A DNA stretch of 64,000 bases, from the NCBI GenBank assembly GCA_023458535.1, contig JAEWYW010000062.1:1-64000 (forward strand), read 5' to 3'. Below, one piece after another: positions 16,061-24,311 of the stretch. This DNA is from Bacteroidota bacterium (GTDB lineage Bacteria > Bacteroidota > Bacteroidia > Flavobacteriales > Weeksellaceae). Both the position numbers and the translations under genes were made by a program. The notes beneath the pieces were generated by a model that was not told where the DNA came from, did not search any database, and saw only the letters and a program-made list of their open reading frames with translations. Numbering within the stretch: the stretch's first letter is position 1; each line of letters starts with the position of its first letter.

Positions 16061-16790
16061 AAAAACTCAATATATATTTTACGGCAGGAATTCCCACAAT
16101 AAATGATACAGGCAAGGTGGCTCAGATTATTCAAAATGCAGGTGCAGATATGATGGAAATCGGAATTCCATATTCGGATCCTGTTGCGGACGGCCCAACG
16201 ATTCAGGATGCCCATATACTGGCTTTAAAAAACGGAATGACCATCGCTAAATTGTTTGAACAATTGGCGAAAATAAAAGATTTAGTGACCATTCCAAAAG
16301 TTTTAATGGGATACATTAATCCAGTTTTGCAGTATGGATTTGAAAATTTTTGTGCGAGATGTCAAGAAGTTGGCATTTTTGGTTTGATTCTCCCAGATTT
16401 ACCACCTATTGAATTGGAAAAAAATACAAAGAAATTTTAGAAAAATACCACCTCAATTTTTCATTTTTGGTAACTCCAGAAAGTTCTGTAGAGCGCATAA
16501 AATATTTGGATTCTTTAAGTTCTGGGTTTTTATATGCCGTGAGTTCGTCATCCACAACAGGAAACGCCAATGCTACTTTAAAAAACGAAGATTATCTCAA
16601 TAAACTGGCTTCTTTACCTCTTAAAAATCCTGTGTTCATCGGTTTCGGAATTAAAAATAAATCAGATTTTCAATCGGTTACAGAAAAAGCACAAGGCGGA
16701 ATTATAGGAACAGCTTTTGTAAAAATTCTTTTAGAGAATGAAAATTGGGAGGAAAAAGCAAAAGAATTTATTCAAGGAATAAAAAATTAA
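16057..16790 (+). pseudogene. trpA: Tryptophan synthase alpha subunit, one-base frameshift
   Basis: TrpA cleaves indole-3-glycerol phosphate to indole for TrpB. The first frame (ATG 16057) carries the catalytic residues in MMEIGIPYSDPVADGPTIQD (Glu34, Asp45) and reaches LPDLPPIELEKN before a stop at 16440. The other frame continues as EILEKYHLNFSFLVTPESS to GGIIGTAFVKIL and ends at 16790. Restoring one A in the A7 run before TACAAAG gives an unbroken protein of 244 residues, the normal length. The rest of the gene is well conserved, which argues for a recent event or a sequencing error. It overlaps the upstream gene by ATGA. Confidence 0.88.
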
Positions 16791-16844
16791 TTTTTCTTAA
16801 ATTTGTGATACTTTAATTCCGAAATGTGCAGTTTACAAATGCTT

Positions 16845-16966
16845 GCAATAGGGATTGAAGCGGAAATCCTTTTTAAGTTGCGGCGGCGCAGCCGCCGCAA
16901 CTTAAAAAGATTGTAGTGTAAAGCCCGACCCGGGATGCTGGAAAAGCAAGGAGAGGGAATTGCCCA
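16845..16966 (-). repeat. Dispersed structured repeat, copy D (opposite orientation)
   Basis: In minus orientation: outer stem GCAAT/ATTGC (complements at 16959-16963 and 16845-16849), left block GGGCTTTACACTACAATC, a perfect 18-bp central hairpin (16870-16887/16891-16908) containing GCGGCGGC, then GGATTTCCGCTTCAATCCC. It lies between trpA and lipB. Confidence 0.85.
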
Positions 16967-16981
16967 AATTAATATCATCAC

Positions 16982-17707
16982 ATGACGATCAATCAAAATA
17001 AAAAAATTGAATTTCGCGATCTTGGAGTAATGGATTATTCAAGTGCTTTTGAATATCAGGAAAATCTGCTCAATCCAATTGCCCAGACCAAGATAAAAAA
17101 CCGCAACAACGAAGCTGGAGAGCAGATAGAAACTCCTAATTATTTATTATTTGTGGAACACCCACACGTTTATACATTGGGAAAAAGCGGTCATGAGGAA
17201 AATATGCTAGCCAATTCGGAAAAATTGAAAGAAATTGATGCGACATTCGTCAATACCAACAGAGGTGGTGACATCACTTATCACGGATTTGGTCAAATTG
17301 TAGGTTATCCGATATTGGATTTAGACAACTTTAAACCAGATATTCGTTTGTACATGCGTAATCTGGAGGAGGTGATCATCCGAACTATCGCTGAGTACGG
17401 CCTAAAAGGTGAAAGGAGCGACGGTGAAACCGGTGTATGGCTGGATGTTGGAAAACCGTATGCCCGAAAAATTTGCGCAATGGGCGTAAAAGTTTCCCGT
17501 TGGGTAACGATGCACGGTTTTGCCCTGAATGTAAATACCGATATGCGCTATTTTGAATATATTGTCCCATGTGGAATTAAGGATAAGCAGGTGACTTCTT
17601 TACAAAGAGAGTTGGAACGAAAGTTGAGCGAGCAGGAAGTAGAAGAAGTAAAGGTTAAAATTAAAAAGCATTTCGCAGAGGTTTTTGGGGCGAATGTTGA
17701 AGGATAA
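16982..17707 (+). CDS. lipB: Octanoyl-[acyl carrier protein]:protein octanoyltransferase
   Basis: LipB moves octanoyl from ACP to lipoyl domains, the first step of lipoate synthesis, and so supports glycine cleavage H protein and 2-oxoacid dehydrogenases. The protein has 241 residues. Motifs visible are EHPHVYTLGKSG, the acyl-binding RGGDITYHGFGQIVGYPIL, RSDGETGVWLDVGKPYARKICAMGVKVSRW (catalytic Lys) and YFEYIVPCGIKDKQVTSL with the catalytic Cys. It follows trpA on the same strand with only repeat copy D between, so it may share read-through transcription. The hairpin cluster at 17724 ends the unit. Confidence 0.97.
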   Translation: MTINQNKKIEFRDLGVMDYSSAFEYQENLLNPIAQTKIKNRNNEAGEQIETPNYLLFVEHPHVYTLGKSGHEENMLANSEKLKEIDATFVNTNRGGDITYHGFGQIVGYPILDLDNFKPDIRLYMRNLEEVIIRTIAEYGLKGERSDGETGVWLDVGKPYARKICAMGVKVSRWVTMHGFALNVNTDMRYFEYIVPCGIKDKQVTSLQRELERKLSEQEVEEVKVKIKKHFAEVFGANVEG

Positions 17708-17723
17708 AATGTGTTAATAAAAG

Positions 17724-17850
17724 AGTTTCGGCGCAGCTTTGCTGCGCCGAAACTATTTTAGAAAGTGATAAATATTTCGGCGACGCCTTTGGCGTCGCCG
17801 AAACTGTTTCACAAAAAAACCGCGCGGAGCGAAGCTCCGCGCGGTTTTTT
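17724..17850. terminator. Cluster of three GC-rich palindromes between lipB and transketolase
   Basis: Three perfect hairpins lie here: 17724-17737/17741-17754 (14 bp, loop TTT), 17775-17787/17791-17803 (13 bp, loop TTT) and 17814-17830/17834-17850 (17 bp, loop GAA, with A and T tracts). The first two share the base TTTCGGCG/CGCCGAAA but have different tips. The third is a good bidirectional terminator for the convergent genes. Confidence 0.8.
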
Positions 17851-17863
17851 ATCGGTTTAAAAT

Positions 17864-18811
17864 TTATCTTGCTAAAACTTTTTTCACAGCTTTTTTTACC
17901 GCTTCAGCATCGATTTCATATTTTCTCATTAATTCAGCTGGTGTTGCGGACTCTCCAAAAGTATCATTTACAGCCACAAATTCCTGTGGAGTAGGTCTCC
18001 TTCTTGAAAGCATTCCAGCTACAGACTCTCCTAAACCACCTAAATAGTTGTGCTCTTCAGCAGTTACCAATTTACGTGTTTTCTCGACAGATTTTAAAAT
18101 AATTTCCTCATCCAGAGGTTTTATCGTGTGGATATTAATCACCTCGCAAGAAATTCCTTCTTTTTCCAATTCATCAGCAGCTACTAAAGATTCCCAAACC
18201 AAATGTCCGGTAGCAACAATAGTTACATCTTTACCTTCCTGTAGTAAAATTCCTTTTCCAATTTCGAAAGGCATATCTTCAGGTAAGAAAACTGGTACAG
18301 CAGGTCTTCCAAAACGCAGATATACAGGTCCTTCATAATCTGCAATTGCAATGGTAGCAGCTTTGGTTTGGTTATAATCACAAGGATTAATCACTACCAT
18401 TCCTGGAAGCATCTTCATCATTCCAATATCCTCCAAAACCTGGTGCGTGGCGCCATCTTCGCCTAGAGTAAGTCCGGCATGGGAGGCACAAATTTTTACA
18501 TTTTTCTCTGAATATGCAATTGATTGACGGATTTGGTCATAAACTCTCGAAGTAGAGAAATTAGCAAAAGTTCCGGTAAAAGGAATCTTTCCTGTAATAC
18601 TTAATCCTGCTGCAAGTCCCATCATATTGGCTTCAGCAATACCGACTTGAAAAAATCTTTCTGGTGCTTTTTCAATAAATTGCTCCATTTTTAAAGAACC
18701 AATTAAATCTGCACAAAGCGCAACAACATTGGGGTTTTTATCTGCTAATACAGCTAAACCAGCACCAAATCCGCTTCTAGTATCTTTTTTTTCTGTGTAA
18801 GTAAATTTCAT
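17864..18811 (-). CDS. Transketolase, C-terminal subunit (split enzyme)
   Basis: This 315-residue protein covers the pyrimidine-binding and C-terminal transketolase domains: DTRSGFGAGLAVLADKNPNV, the cofactor Glu in FQVGIAEANMMGLAAGLS, FSTSRVYDQIRQSIAYSEKN, GEDGATHQVLEDIGMMKMLPG and a final domain with VTAEEHNYLGGLGESV. Together with the N-terminal half encoded directly upstream it should form an alpha2beta2 enzyme of the pentose phosphate pathway. A split transketolase is known in several phyla. The related split DXP-synthase or pyruvate dehydrogenase E1 arrangement was considered, but the N-terminal partner fits transketolase. Confidence 0.93.
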   Translation of the reverse strand: MKFTYTEKKDTRSGFGAGLAVLADKNPNVVALCADLIGSLKMEQFIEKAPERFFQVGIAEANMMGLAAGLSITGKIPFTGTFANFSTSRVYDQIRQSIAYSEKNVKICASHAGLTLGEDGATHQVLEDIGMMKMLPGMVVINPCDYNQTKAATIAIADYEGPVYLRFGRPAVPVFLPEDMPFEIGKGILLQEGKDVTIVATGHLVWESLVAADELEKEGISCEVINIHTIKPLDEEIILKSVEKTRKLVTAEEHNYLGGLGESVAGMLSRRRPTPQEFVAVNDTFGESATPAELMRKYEIDAEAVKKAVKKVLAR

Positions 18812-18890
18812 TTTTATATTTGAGCAAACAGCTTTTGGCCTATTGCTTTAATTTTTGAGTTAAAAAATAGTGTTTAAGACGAATAATGGT

Positions 18891-19742
18891 TTAGTAATCA
18901 GAAGCTTCATCCAAAGCCAACTGCTGTATCGCTTTTTCCAGTTGCTCGTCATTAGGAGCTTTTCCATGCCAAGCATGCGAGCCCATCATATAATCTACTC
19001 CTGCTCCCATTTCAGTATGAAGAATGATAGCTACTGGTTTTCCTTTTCCTGTTTCTGTTTTTGCTCTTTCAAGTATACCAATTACTGCCTCCAAATCGTT
19101 TCCGTTTTTCTCCTCTAAAACAGTCCATCCAAAAGCTTCTAGTTTTGCATGAAGATTACCCAGACTTAAAACATCGTCGGTATCACCATCAATCTGACGA
19201 CCATTGTAATCGATTGTTGAAATAATATTATCCACTTTATTGGCAGCAGCATACATTAAAGCTTCCCAAATTTGTCCTTCCTGCAATTCTCCATCACCAT
19301 GAAGAGAGTATACTAGAGAAGTGTCTCCATCTAATTTTTTGCCCAAAGCAGCACCCAAAGCAACAGATAATCCTTGTCCGAGGGAACCAGATGCCACACG
19401 AATACCTGGTAAATGATCATGAGTTGTGGGATGACCCTGTAATCTAGAATTAAGTTTTCTGAATGTGCTCAATTCTTCCACCGGAAAAAACCCAAATCTT
19501 GCTAAAGTTGAATAAATTACTGGCGAAATATGACCGTTAGAAAGATAAAAATGATCTTCCCCTTTACCTTCCATGCTAAAAGGAAGTTTATAATTCATTA
19601 CTTTGCCATACAGGGCTGTAAAGTACTCTGCACATCCCAAACTACCGCCTGGGTGGCCAGAATTTACCGCGTGCACCATACGCAAAATATCTCTTCGGAT
19701 TTGTGTCGCAAGAGTTTTTAACTCTTCAATACTTTTACTCAT
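18891..19742 (-). CDS. Transketolase, N-terminal (thiamine diphosphate) subunit
   Basis: This 283-residue protein carries the thiamine diphosphate and Mg site: VNSGHPGGSLGCAEYFTALYG, HFYLSNGHISPVIYSTLAR, ASGSLGQGLSVALGAALG, the GDGELQEGQIWEALMYAA motif and GRQIDGDTDDVL. It is the first gene of a two-gene unit; the C-terminal half follows after 79 nt. The unit has a variant -7 sequence TAAATTCG upstream. Its 3' partner ends at the palindrome cluster shared with lipB. Confidence 0.93.
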   Translation of the reverse strand: MSKSIEELKTLATQIRRDILRMVHAVNSGHPGGSLGCAEYFTALYGKVMNYKLPFSMEGKGEDHFYLSNGHISPVIYSTLARFGFFPVEELSTFRKLNSRLQGHPTTHDHLPGIRVASGSLGQGLSVALGAALGKKLDGDTSLVYSLHGDGELQEGQIWEALMYAAANKVDNIISTIDYNGRQIDGDTDDVLSLGNLHAKLEAFGWTVLEEKNGNDLEAVIGILERAKTETGKGKPVAIILHTEMGAGVDYMMGSHAWHGKAPNDEQLEKAIQQLALDEASDY

Positions 19743-19871
19743 TTTATTGGATTTATTTCGCTCGCGAATTTACGATTTTTTGACGGGTTTAAAAAATTGA
19801 AATTTACTTGATGTGAGACAATAATTTATCTAAAGATTTAATATAAACAACATGATTATTTCTAGATTGAT

Positions 19872-19903
19872 AAAAAAAATCGACTGAATGTTCAATCGAT
19901 TTT
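19872..19903 (-). terminator. Terminator of the sodium/solute symporter gene
   Basis: On the minus strand AATCGATTGAA pairs with TTCAGTCGATT (imperfect), followed by eight T. Confidence 0.7.
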
Positions 19904-19917
19904 AATTTTTTAAGTAC

Positions 19918-21354
19918 TTACTTTTTTCTAATCAACCATAGTCCTATAAAGGTTAGAAGGCCATTGATGATGAGTAATTCTAAACCTATTTGGAAATTTC
20001 CGAATATCTTTTCTTGATATTTATCTATGAAAAATGAGATAAGAGGAGCTGCAATACAGATGTAAGGAACCAACTGATCATTCACCTTATATTTTGTGAA
20101 AATTCCGAATGCAAATAGACCTAAAAGCGGTCCGTACGTAAATCCAGCTAACTTTAAGATTAAACCAATCATCGATTTATCGTCAATAATCTTGAAAATT
20201 ACCACCATTACCAGAAATGAAGCTGCAACAATTAAGTGGATATTTTTTCTAAATCTTTCTTTCTTTTTATCTTCCCAGTTTTTCTCTTTCAAACCAAAAA
20301 TATCAATGCATAAAGAAGATGTTAAAGCCGTCATTGCGCCATCAGCACTTGGGAACAATGCGGAAATTAATGCAATAATAAAAATGATGGAAATAAACCC
20401 AGGCATATGGTTGAGCGCAATATCTGGAAATAATTGATCTCCTGAACTTGCCACATGCTCCTGTCCACCATACAAATGCAATAAACCACCCATGTAAAGG
20501 AACAATCCTATCACTCCCACCATGATAAAGCCCAGAGTTACCATGTTCTTCTGCGAATCTTTAAGGTTGGTTACTGAAAGAGATTTTTGCATCATCTCTT
20601 GGTCAATCCCCGTCATGGTAATGGTGATGAACGCACCTGCTAATATTTGTTTAATGAAAAAACTTTTTTCGTTGGGATCTGTCCCAAACATTTTCGTGAA
20701 ACCCTGTTCGTTCATTGCAGTTAAACTTTCACCCACATTTAAATCTAAATGATTCAGCATGTACACCGTGCAAATCACCAGTCCTAAGAGCATACAACTG
20801 GTTTGAAGAGTGTCTGTCCAAACAATGGTTTTTACCCCACCTTCATAGGTATAAAGGATAATCATTCCTAGAATAACCAAAGTGGTAACAATAAATGGTA
20901 CTCCCAAGCTTTCTAGAATACTCATCTGCAGAATATTCACCACCAGATACAAACGAGCGGTGGCACCCACCAAACGAGAAACAATAAATATCCATGCACC
21001 AGATTTATAAGACATTTGTCCCATTCTTTGCTGCAAATAGCCGTAAATAGAAGTCAGTTTTAAGCGATAGTAGAGGGGGAGTAGGATATAAGCTATGACA
21101 ATATAACCAATGAGATAACCCAACGTAATCTGCATGTAGGTGAAACCGTCTTTACCGACGGCGCCTGGTACACTCACAAAAGTAACCCCAGAGAGTGAGG
21201 TGCCAATCATTCCAAAGGCAACAAGCATCCAATTGCTTTTCCTGTTTCCGATAAAGAAACTGTCGTTATCACTTCCTTTTCCTGTTCTGTAGGCTACCCA
21301 AAGAAGGAGACCGAAATATGCTATAATGATGAGCAGTAATACAATTGGCGACAT
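19918..21354 (-). CDS. Sodium:solute symporter (SSS) family transporter
   Basis: This 478-residue inner-membrane protein has about 13 hydrophobic segments. Family features are the N-terminal AYFGLLLWVAYRTG, the unwound first helix region SFFIGNRKSNWMLVAFGMIGTSLSGVTFVSVPG (sodium site residues) and ALISALFPSADGAMTALTSSL. It resembles the flavobacterial group usually annotated only as sodium:solute symporter; sugar, proline or sialic acid cannot be told apart by eye. It stands alone, with a TATATTTG -7 box at 21374-21381 on the minus strand and a terminator at 19872. Confidence 0.92.
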   Translation of the reverse strand: MSPIVLLLIIIAYFGLLLWVAYRTGKGSDNDSFFIGNRKSNWMLVAFGMIGTSLSGVTFVSVPGAVGKDGFTYMQITLGYLIGYIVIAYILLPLYYRLKLTSIYGYLQQRMGQMSYKSGAWIFIVSRLVGATARLYLVVNILQMSILESLGVPFIVTTLVILGMIILYTYEGGVKTIVWTDTLQTSCMLLGLVICTVYMLNHLDLNVGESLTAMNEQGFTKMFGTDPNEKSFFIKQILAGAFITITMTGIDQEMMQKSLSVTNLKDSQKNMVTLGFIMVGVIGLFLYMGGLLHLYGGQEHVASSGDQLFPDIALNHMPGFISIIFIIALISALFPSADGAMTALTSSLCIDIFGLKEKNWEDKKKERFRKNIHLIVAASFLVMVVIFKIIDDKSMIGLILKLAGFTYGPLLGLFAFGIFTKYKVNDQLVPYICIAAPLISFFIDKYQEKIFGNFQIGLELLIINGLLTFIGLWLIRKK

Positions 21355-21373
21355 AGCTATTTTTAAATTTTCA

Positions 21374-21381
21374 CAAATATA
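21374..21381 (-). promoter_or_regulatory. -7 box of the sodium/solute symporter gene
   Basis: The minus strand reads TATATTTG, 19 nt before the ATG at 21354. Confidence 0.6.
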
Positions 21382-21406
21382 GTTTTTCTAATGTTGTAAC
21401 AAAAGA

Positions 21407-21441
21407 AAACCCTTTCTGAGTTTTTATCTCAAAAAGGGTTT
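21407..21441 (-). terminator. Terminator of the pirin/OsmC operon
   Basis: AAACCCTTTCTGAG (21407-21420) pairs with CTCAAAAAGGGTTT (21428-21441), 14 positions with one mismatch. A T-rich tail follows on the minus strand. Confidence 0.7.
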
Positions 21442-21466
21442 GTTGATACTATTTTTTTAAAAACTT

Positions 21467-21748
21467 TTAACTGAGGACATCCTGAATTTCAGGATTCTTT
21501 TTAAAAGTAGCATTGGCAAAAGGACAAAGTGGGATGATTTTATAGTTTTCTTTTCTTGCAAAATCTACAGCAGCAAAAACGAGATCTTTCCCAATTCCTT
21601 TACCGTTATATGCAGGCTCAACCTCCGTATGGTCGATAATCATTTTATTGTCAGCCATAGAGTAGGTCATTTCACCCGCTTTTCTTTCGTCCATGATGGC
21701 GAAAAATGCACCTTTGTGCCCATAGTCTTTTCTTTCAATTGTCAGCAT
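21467..21748 (-). CDS. GNAT-like N-acetyltransferase, short type
   Basis: This 93-residue mini-GNAT belongs to the YidJ/GNAT_YjdJ-like group (PF14542). It has a central EVEPAYNGKGIGKDLV acetyl-CoA loop and a closing PLCPFANATFKKNPE with the conserved CPF. A paralogue with the same signatures lies in the same operon at 23893. Substrate is unknown. It is the last gene of a seven-gene minus-strand operon with pirins, OsmC and a mono-cluster ferredoxin, followed by a terminator. Confidence 0.9.
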   Translation of the reverse strand: MLTIERKDYGHKGAFFAIMDERKAGEMTYSMADNKMIIDHTEVEPAYNGKGIGKDLVFAAVDFARKENYKIIPLCPFANATFKKNPEIQDVLS

Positions 21749-21754
21749 ATGTAA

Positions 21755-22153
21755 TTATTTTAGTTGTGTATGTATTTCTGTGTTTCCAACAAGAATTTTA
21801 TGAATGGGGCAGGCATCAGCTATTTTAAAAAGTCTAGCAATTTGCTCTTCGGAAAAATGAGCGCCTTCAAACTGAATATCTCTTGTTATTTTAGTTACCT
21901 TTTCTGCATTGGGGTCATCCATTTCCACTCTAATATTTATTTTATCGGCAGTCCAGCCCTTTCTGTCAATATACATTTTTAAAGTAATAGCAGTGCAGCT
22001 TGCCAATGATGAGGCCAATAGTTCGGAAGGCTTCAAACCTTTATTTTGGCCGCCAATATCCAAAGGTTCGTCGGATATAATAGTATTTTCTCCCGCAGTA
22101 ATTTCTGTATAATAATTTTCTTTGCCCAAAGAGGCTCTTATGGTTGCAGACAT
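21755..22153 (-). CDS. OsmC family peroxiredoxin-like protein
   Basis: The 132-residue OsmC/Ohr-like protein has the family Cys signature LLASSLASCTAITLKMYIDRKGW and a second Cys in IADACPIHKILVG, the two cysteines of thiol-dependent peroxide reduction. The central IRVEMDDPNAEKVTKITRDIQFEG is characteristic of the YhfA-like subgroup. It lies 4 nt after the mono-cluster ferredoxin gene and 6 nt before the small GNAT gene. An organic peroxide or related stress role is inferred from family and neighbours. Confidence 0.92.
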   Translation of the reverse strand: MSATIRASLGKENYYTEITAGENTIISDEPLDIGGQNKGLKPSELLASSLASCTAITLKMYIDRKGWTADKINIRVEMDDPNAEKVTKITRDIQFEGAHFSEEQIARLFKIADACPIHKILVGNTEIHTQLK

Positions 22154-22157
22154 GTAT

Positions 22158-22379
22158 TTACTCTTGATTATTTTTTTCGTAGGTTAAAGCTCCAGAAGGA
22201 CATTTGTCGATTTGCTCCATTAATTGTTCATCCGTGGCATTTTCTGGAGTTATCCATGGTTTTTCTTTTGGATGATACACATTGGGAAGATTTTTAACGC
22301 AGATTCCCGAGTGGATGCATTTTTCAGGTTTCCAAACTACAGTAATTTTTTTGTTAGGGTATTTGTGAACTTTTTCCAT
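22158..22379 (-). CDS. YjdI-like (4Fe-4S) mono-cluster protein
   Basis: The protein has 73 residues. Its cysteines are at 21, 27 and 60 in KCIHSGICVKN and IDKCPSGAL, the sparse pattern of divergent 4Fe-4S mono-cluster proteins (Fer4_19), with VWKPEKC at the start and LPNVYHPKEKPWI in the middle. E. coli YjdI is encoded beside YjdJ, a mini-GNAT, and the same gene types sit together in this operon. The cluster ligands and electron partner are not established for the family. Confidence 0.88.
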   Translation of the reverse strand: MEKVHKYPNKKITVVWKPEKCIHSGICVKNLPNVYHPKEKPWITPENATDEQLMEQIDKCPSGALTYEKNNQE

Positions 22380-22384
22380 TCTTT

Positions 22385-22960
22385 TTATTTTTTGAGGTGT
22401 TTTTCAATTCTTAAATCAGGAACCAACCATATAATCGCTACTAAATAATACAATCCTATACCTAAATAGGGATAATAAAATGAGGCAACAATACCCGCAA
22501 CATAGCAGAATAATGAGAAAATTTCTTTTTTGTTCGATTGTATAGCTTCATTCAGTAAAGATGCTGTGCCTTCGCTTTTTATAGCGACATATTCCAAAAT
22601 GGTATAGGCAATTGCGTTCATAATTAATACAATGCCATAAACAGCTACGGGCGTACTCGCAAAGTTGGTTTCACCAATCCAATAGGTGGTAACTGGCGTT
22701 AAAGACAGCCAAAATAATAAATGAAGATTGGCCCAAAGAATTTTACCATTTACTTTTCCTATGGCCTGAAATAAATGATGATGGTTATTCCAATAAATTC
22801 CCACATATATAAAACTGAATATATACGAGAGAAATTTTGGAACAAGAGGTTTTAAACTTGCCCAAGAACTGCCTTCTGGCACCTTTAGTTCTAACACCAT
22901 AATGGTAATGATGATGGCTAATACACCATCACTAAACGCCTCTAAACGTCCTGTAGTCAT
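22385..22960 (-). CDS. TMEM175 family (DUF1211) membrane protein
   Basis: The protein has 191 residues with about six membrane segments. The signature is the first helix RLEAFSDGVLAIIITIMVLELKVP, containing the FSDG motif of bacterial TMEM175 potassium channels, followed by GIYWNNHHHLF and WANLHLLFWLSLTPVTTYWIG. Bacterial members are tetrameric K+ channels without a classical selectivity filter. The tie to redox-stress neighbours is unexplained. It starts 16 nt after the pirin gene upstream. Confidence 0.9.
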   Translation of the reverse strand: MTTGRLEAFSDGVLAIIITIMVLELKVPEGSSWASLKPLVPKFLSYIFSFIYVGIYWNNHHHLFQAIGKVNGKILWANLHLLFWLSLTPVTTYWIGETNFASTPVAVYGIVLIMNAIAYTILEYVAIKSEGTASLLNEAIQSNKKEIFSLFCYVAGIVASFYYPYLGIGLYYLVAIIWLVPDLRIEKHLKK

Positions 22961-22976
22961 TAGTTTTTTCTTGTAT

Positions 22977-23876
22977 TTATTTTCTATTTAATACTGCTTT
23001 CGGAAGCGGAACAAATTCTTCATCATCACCTGGCACCAAAGGAAAAGCATCGTGATTTTGATCATTCCAGTTTATTTTGGCCTGTTCTATTACCTCTTTA
23101 TCTGAATTTACAAAATTCCAGAATATAAAACGCTCCTCCTCAAAAGGTTCACCTCCAAAAATATAAACTGTCGTATTTTCGTTCATCTCAAACTCACAAA
23201 GCGTGGCATTTTTAGCGATGAGCAATTGTTTAGATCCGTAATCATTTCCTTCAATATTTACGGTGCCGTCTAGAACATACATGGCAGCTTCACCGAAGAG
23301 TTCATTGCCTATGCTTATTTTGGTTTTTTCTTTCGTCTTTATTTCAATGAAAAATAACGGACTGTGAACAGGAACAGGGGACTTTCTTCCAAATGCTTCA
23401 CCAGCAATGAGTTTATAATCCACGCCATTTTCCGTCCAAGTGGGGATGTCGTCTGCTTCGGTGTGATGAAATGATGGTTCGGTTTGTTCCAATTCCTTAG
23501 GAAGACCTACCCAAATTTGAAAACCATGCAATGATTTATCTGTGGTTCGTAAATATTCTGGTGTTCTTTCTGAATGTACAACTCCTTTTCCCGCAGTCAT
23601 CCAATTAACGGCGCCTGGTTTTATCTCGATTGCACTTCCCAAACTGTCTCGATGAAAAATAGAACCTTGAAAAAGATAGGTTAAAGTTGAAAGCCCAATA
23701 TGCGGATGAGGAGGAACATCCAGATTCTGATATTCTTTAAGCAAGGCAGGTCCCATATGATCGATAAAAACAAAAGGTCCCACAGCTCTTTTTTCTCTGA
23801 AAGGCAACAGTCTTCCCACTAAAAAGTTTCCAATATCTGCTGCTTTTTCTTCTATAATTAATCCAATGTTTGACAT
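22977..23876 (-). CDS. Pirin family protein (second copy)
   Basis: This 299-residue bicupin has the N-terminal signature FLVGRLLPFREKRAVGPFVFIDHMGPA and the metal-binding HPHIGLSTLTYLFQGSIFHRDSLG, followed by TAGKGVVHSERTPE. The C-terminal cupin includes AAMYVLDGTVNIEG and VYIFGGEPFEEERFIFWNFV. Pirins bind Fe and some act as quercetinases; others act as redox-sensitive regulators. A divergent second pirin lies two genes upstream (24312), so the operon encodes a pair rather than a recent tandem duplicate. Confidence 0.94.
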   Translation of the reverse strand: MSNIGLIIEEKAADIGNFLVGRLLPFREKRAVGPFVFIDHMGPALLKEYQNLDVPPHPHIGLSTLTYLFQGSIFHRDSLGSAIEIKPGAVNWMTAGKGVVHSERTPEYLRTTDKSLHGFQIWVGLPKELEQTEPSFHHTEADDIPTWTENGVDYKLIAGEAFGRKSPVPVHSPLFFIEIKTKEKTKISIGNELFGEAAMYVLDGTVNIEGNDYGSKQLLIAKNATLCEFEMNENTTVYIFGGEPFEEERFIFWNFVNSDKEVIEQAKINWNDQNHDAFPLVPGDDEEFVPLPKAVLNRK

Positions 23877-23892
23877 TTTCTTTCAATTAAAT

Positions 23893-24210
23893 TTATAACT
23901 CATTAAATTTAGGAAATTTCTCACTTACAATAGATTTCCATTCAGGATGTTTTTTAATGTACCCAAAGACGTACGGACAATAAGGCAGTAATTTTTTTCC
24001 AGAGCTTTTAATGAAATTCAATGTTTTTTCCACAACTGCTGCGGCAGCACCCGTACCTTCCAATCCAGGTTCAACTTCGGTATGTACTAAGGCGATGTTT
24101 TCAGAAGTTTCTTTATAGTCTATAAATGCAAACAATCCATTTACTTCAATTTCGAAGCGTTCTTTTTCTTCGTTTTTTACCACAGGTATATTTTCAAATT
24201 CTGCTTTCAT
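23893..24210 (-). CDS. GNAT-like N-acetyltransferase, short type
   Basis: This 105-residue mini-GNAT is of the same family as the gene at 21467, with EVEPGLEGTGAAAAVVEKTLNFI and LLPYCPYVFGYIKKHPEW. The acetyl-CoA loop reads GLEGTGAAAA instead of the stricter GxGxGK, as in many YjdJ-like proteins. It lies between the two pirin genes, 16 nt before the second. The gap to the first pirin holds a perfect 15-bp hairpin. Confidence 0.88.
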   Translation of the reverse strand: MKAEFENIPVVKNEEKERFEIEVNGLFAFIDYKETSENIALVHTEVEPGLEGTGAAAAVVEKTLNFIKSSGKKLLPYCPYVFGYIKKHPEWKSIVSEKFPKFNEL

Positions 24211-24255
24211 AATTTTATTTTTTAATTGATTTTGTAATCTTTTTTACTTAAATAC

Positions 24256-24298
24256 TTTCACAAAAATTGCCGCTTGTTATAGAGCAATTTTTGTGAAA
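24256..24298 (-). promoter_or_regulatory. Perfect 15-bp hairpin inside the pirin operon
   Basis: TTTCACAAAAATTGC (24256-24270) pairs exactly with GCAATTTTTGTGAAA (24284-24298) around a 13-nt loop. It lies between the first pirin gene and the first GNAT gene and may tune downstream expression or mRNA stability. It lacks a clear T run. Confidence 0.65.
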
Positions 24299-24311
24299 AT
24301 ATTTTTAAATT

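Noticed and set aside
17864..19742. Split DXP synthase or pyruvate dehydrogenase E1 instead of transketolase
   Set aside because: GHPGGSLGCAEYFTALYG and GDGELQEGQIWEAL in the N-terminal half are transketolase features, and the combined length fits split transketolase.
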